Origin: Oikopleura dioica | Taxonomy: Eukaryota > Chordata > Appendicularia > Copelata > Oikopleuridae | Assembly (NCBI GenBank): GCA_907165135.1 | Contig: OU015568.1 | Span: forward strand, 5,712,501 to 5,776,500 | Length of the DNA stretch: 64,000 nucleotides | Direction of reading: 5' to 3' | Part shown: positions 62,664-64,000 of the stretch, piece by piece | How the letters are laid out: the number at the start of each line of letters is the position of its first letter | How positions within the stretch are numbered: position 1 is the first letter of the stretch | Translations under genes and position numbers: made by a program | The notes under the pieces: model-generated | What the model saw: the letters and a program-made list of their open reading frames with translations, nothing else | Databases searched by the model: none | What the model was told of the DNA's origin: nothing

Positions 62664-63031
62664 TTGTATTTTTTCGAAAACACACCCTTGGAAGAAGAAA
62701 AAGCAAAAAGACGAAAAAACAAATCAATAAACAACAGCTCGTTAAATTGGGCTCGATCATATCGCGATCATTTTTTTATTAATTGAAGATATTTCATAAA
62801 AAGAAAAAATTGGGCATCTTGGCGGGAAAAAGAAGTTTTCTTCAATTGTCGACCGGGTATTTGGCGTGTTTTTTCAAAGCAGCATCCATCGCCACTGAAA
62901 ATTTTTTGAATTGTTGTCAAAAAATTAAAAACTTTTGCTTCTTGAAAAACTTGAAAAATAATTTTCAAAAGTCGAATTTCGCACCATAAAAAGTGATCGA
63001 ATTTTCGGAATAGGGATTTTTCAATTTGTTT
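62664..63031. other. Intergenic region between SPR and TPP1
   Basis: AT-rich, with no repeat or gene recognised. Both neighbours are on the minus strand, so it holds the TPP1 3' UTR and the SPR promoter. Confidence 0.45.
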
Positions 63032-64000
63032 TCAAGCCGATAAATAAGCTCTATCTTTATAATCATTTTTAGATTTCTTCCTAAAACTTAAAAACTTGAA
63101 GCACAGCAAACCTTTGAGCATCGTCGGAAAATTCGGGTTCCCAAGCCCAGTGACAGGATCCCAGCCTTTCTGAGCATAAAATCCTCGATCGTAGTACTCC
63201 GACAAATCGCAGCCAGCGTTGTACCCTGAGTAAGCCCTGTTAGTAGCTATCTTTTCTTTGATAGGGCTCGGCAACCTGTGTTTAAAACCTGAGTCAGCTT
63301 CTGAATAGCTCCAATAAAAAGCTGCGTAGCGGCTTTTTTTTTAAACGAAGCCGCAAAGCTTCTTCGCAAGTTTTTTATGGCGAAGCCGCTTCGCGGCTAC
63401 GTTTTTAAAAAAGCCGCTACGCGGCTTTTCATTTGAGCTATTTTGAACCTGACTCAGATTTTCAAGACTGATTGTTGAGCACTTCTCTTAGATAAAACCT
63501 TGGGTAACGTCGGTAATCGCGTCAGGATTCTTGTAAAGCAGCGGGTTGACAAACCCAAGCGGCGGGAGATTCGATCGGAGTCGGTAGTCGTTGATGTGCG
63601 CTAGAATTCCAGCGACGACGGGGCAGGAAGCGGAGGTGCCCAGAACGCCAGGGACGGGAACACGGTTGTTGACTACCCAGTAGTGGTTGGAAACAGCGGC
63701 GATGTCGGGATAGCCTCGGCCCGTGGGGCGGTAGTAGTCATCTGATTCACTTTTTGACTCGCTTTCGCGCTTTTCTACCTACCTGGTGGAAGTTTTTCGG
63801 AAGTTCCAAGAAAGCTCGCGACAAGTTCTTTTTGATATTCTGGCATTTCGAAAACATCAGAAAAGCCGCCGCCAGAAATGTCGTATCCTTCTTCTTCGCC
63901 AATATCGAAGGGATGAATAAATGCTGTTCCACCTTTTTCCAGTTCAAAAATAACCCGAATTTCAACGCGAAGAAACAGTTAAATTTGAACTTTTCCTACA
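63032..64000 (-). CDS. TPP1: Tripeptidyl peptidase 1-like sedolisin, C-terminal part
   Basis: A lysosomal serine-carboxyl peptidase (family S53) that removes N-terminal tripeptides. Minus-strand exons: from the window edge to about 63784 (I-S-G-G-G-F-S-D-V-F), about 63742-63490 (G-R-G-Y-P-D-I-A-A-V-S, then L-G-T-S-A-S-C-P-V with the catalytic Ser), 63255-63112 (calcium-site and C-terminal G-W-D-P-V-T-G-L-G-N-P-N-F-P) and 63054-63032. The N-terminal part, including the prodomain and the Glu/Asp catalytic pair, lies beyond the window. MITE-A copy 14 sits in the coding sequence between Q-G-F-I and K-E-K-I-A-T. Confidence 0.88.
63264..63486. repeat. MITE-A copy 14, inside TPP1 coding sequence
   Basis: GGGCTCGGCAACCTGTGTT to a worn right tip (CAAGACTGATTGTTGAGCAC). 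Target copies CTTTGATA (63256-63263) and CTTAGATA (63487-63494) differ at one base. Removing the element and one copy gives a continuous TPP1 frame. Confidence 0.83.

Noticed and set aside
62768-62989. Short overlapping frames on both strands between SPR and TPP1
   Set aside because: AT-rich and low complexity, with no homology or splice signals.

Overview
This is eukaryotic, almost certainly animal, DNA. It has intron-split genes with many very small introns (about 30-120 bp), an intronic tRNA-Ala, and recognisable animal genes: a protein disulfide isomerase, a DEGS-type sphingolipid desaturase, a nuclear receptor, a sepiapterin reductase, a TPP1-type sedolisin, a 5-hydroxyisourate hydrolase and an LRR-Ig membrane receptor. 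Short genes, tiny introns, candidate GA-AG and GC-AG splice sites, a gypsy-type LTR element and abundant palindromic MITEs best fit an appendicularian (larvacean) tunicate such as Oikopleura or Fritillaria. That assignment is an inference from architecture and was not checked against a database.

Layout. 1-4765 is the 3' part of a Ty3/gypsy retrotransposon with its right LTR and two frameshifts in pol. 5037-5743 is a small three-exon gene of unknown function. 5880-7059 holds transposon remnants. 7055-13060 is a minus-strand cluster: a secreted Cys-rich/kelch gene, a second kelch-like gene split by a 1.7 kb hAT-like insertion, and a small coiled-coil gene beside a pogo-like element. 13.8-15.1 kb has a stray copy of the desaturase last exon and a mini-gene for a dynein-stalk-like peptide. 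PDI lies at 16.7-18.7 kb. A membrane/coiled-coil/RING gene broken by another hAT-like element lies at 19.2-21.7 kb, and a Sulfotransfer_4-type gene at 21.9-23.1 kb. 23-27 kb is MITE-rich. The LRR-Ig-TM gene spans 27.5-34.9 kb. Then follow a HIU hydrolase with a signal peptide (35.6 kb), a Cys-rich/kelch gene (36.8-38.4 kb) between duplicated flanks, a small tail-anchored-type gene (39.3 kb), an EGF/PAN receptor-like gene (40.0-41.5 kb), the desaturase (42.0-43.6 kb), the nuclear receptor (45.7-49.8 kb), a RING-like gene (50.1-51.0 kb), a small membrane protein (51.2 kb), a third Cys-rich/kelch gene (51.6-53.9 kb), several weak genes (54.3-57.5 kb), a metallothionein-like exon (59.5 kb), sepiapterin reductase (61.5-62.7 kb) and TPP1 (63.0 kb to the window end).

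The unifying signal is a palindromic MITE family (called MITE-A here, 14 copies) with 8-bp target duplications. Most copies sit inside genes and several sit inside coding exons. Where a copy interrupts an exon, its terminal ...GCCCAG or ...CTCAG supplies a 3' splice AG. Removing the element plus one target copy restores the frame, often with GA-AG or GC-AG borders. This looks like ongoing intron creation by a DNA transposon (introner-like) in a chordate. A second palindrome family (MITE-B, GCCGCTTGCGGC) is concentrated in introns.

Exon borders were placed by hand from splice signals and reading-frame continuity. There is no RNA evidence here, and gene 5' ends are the least certain part.
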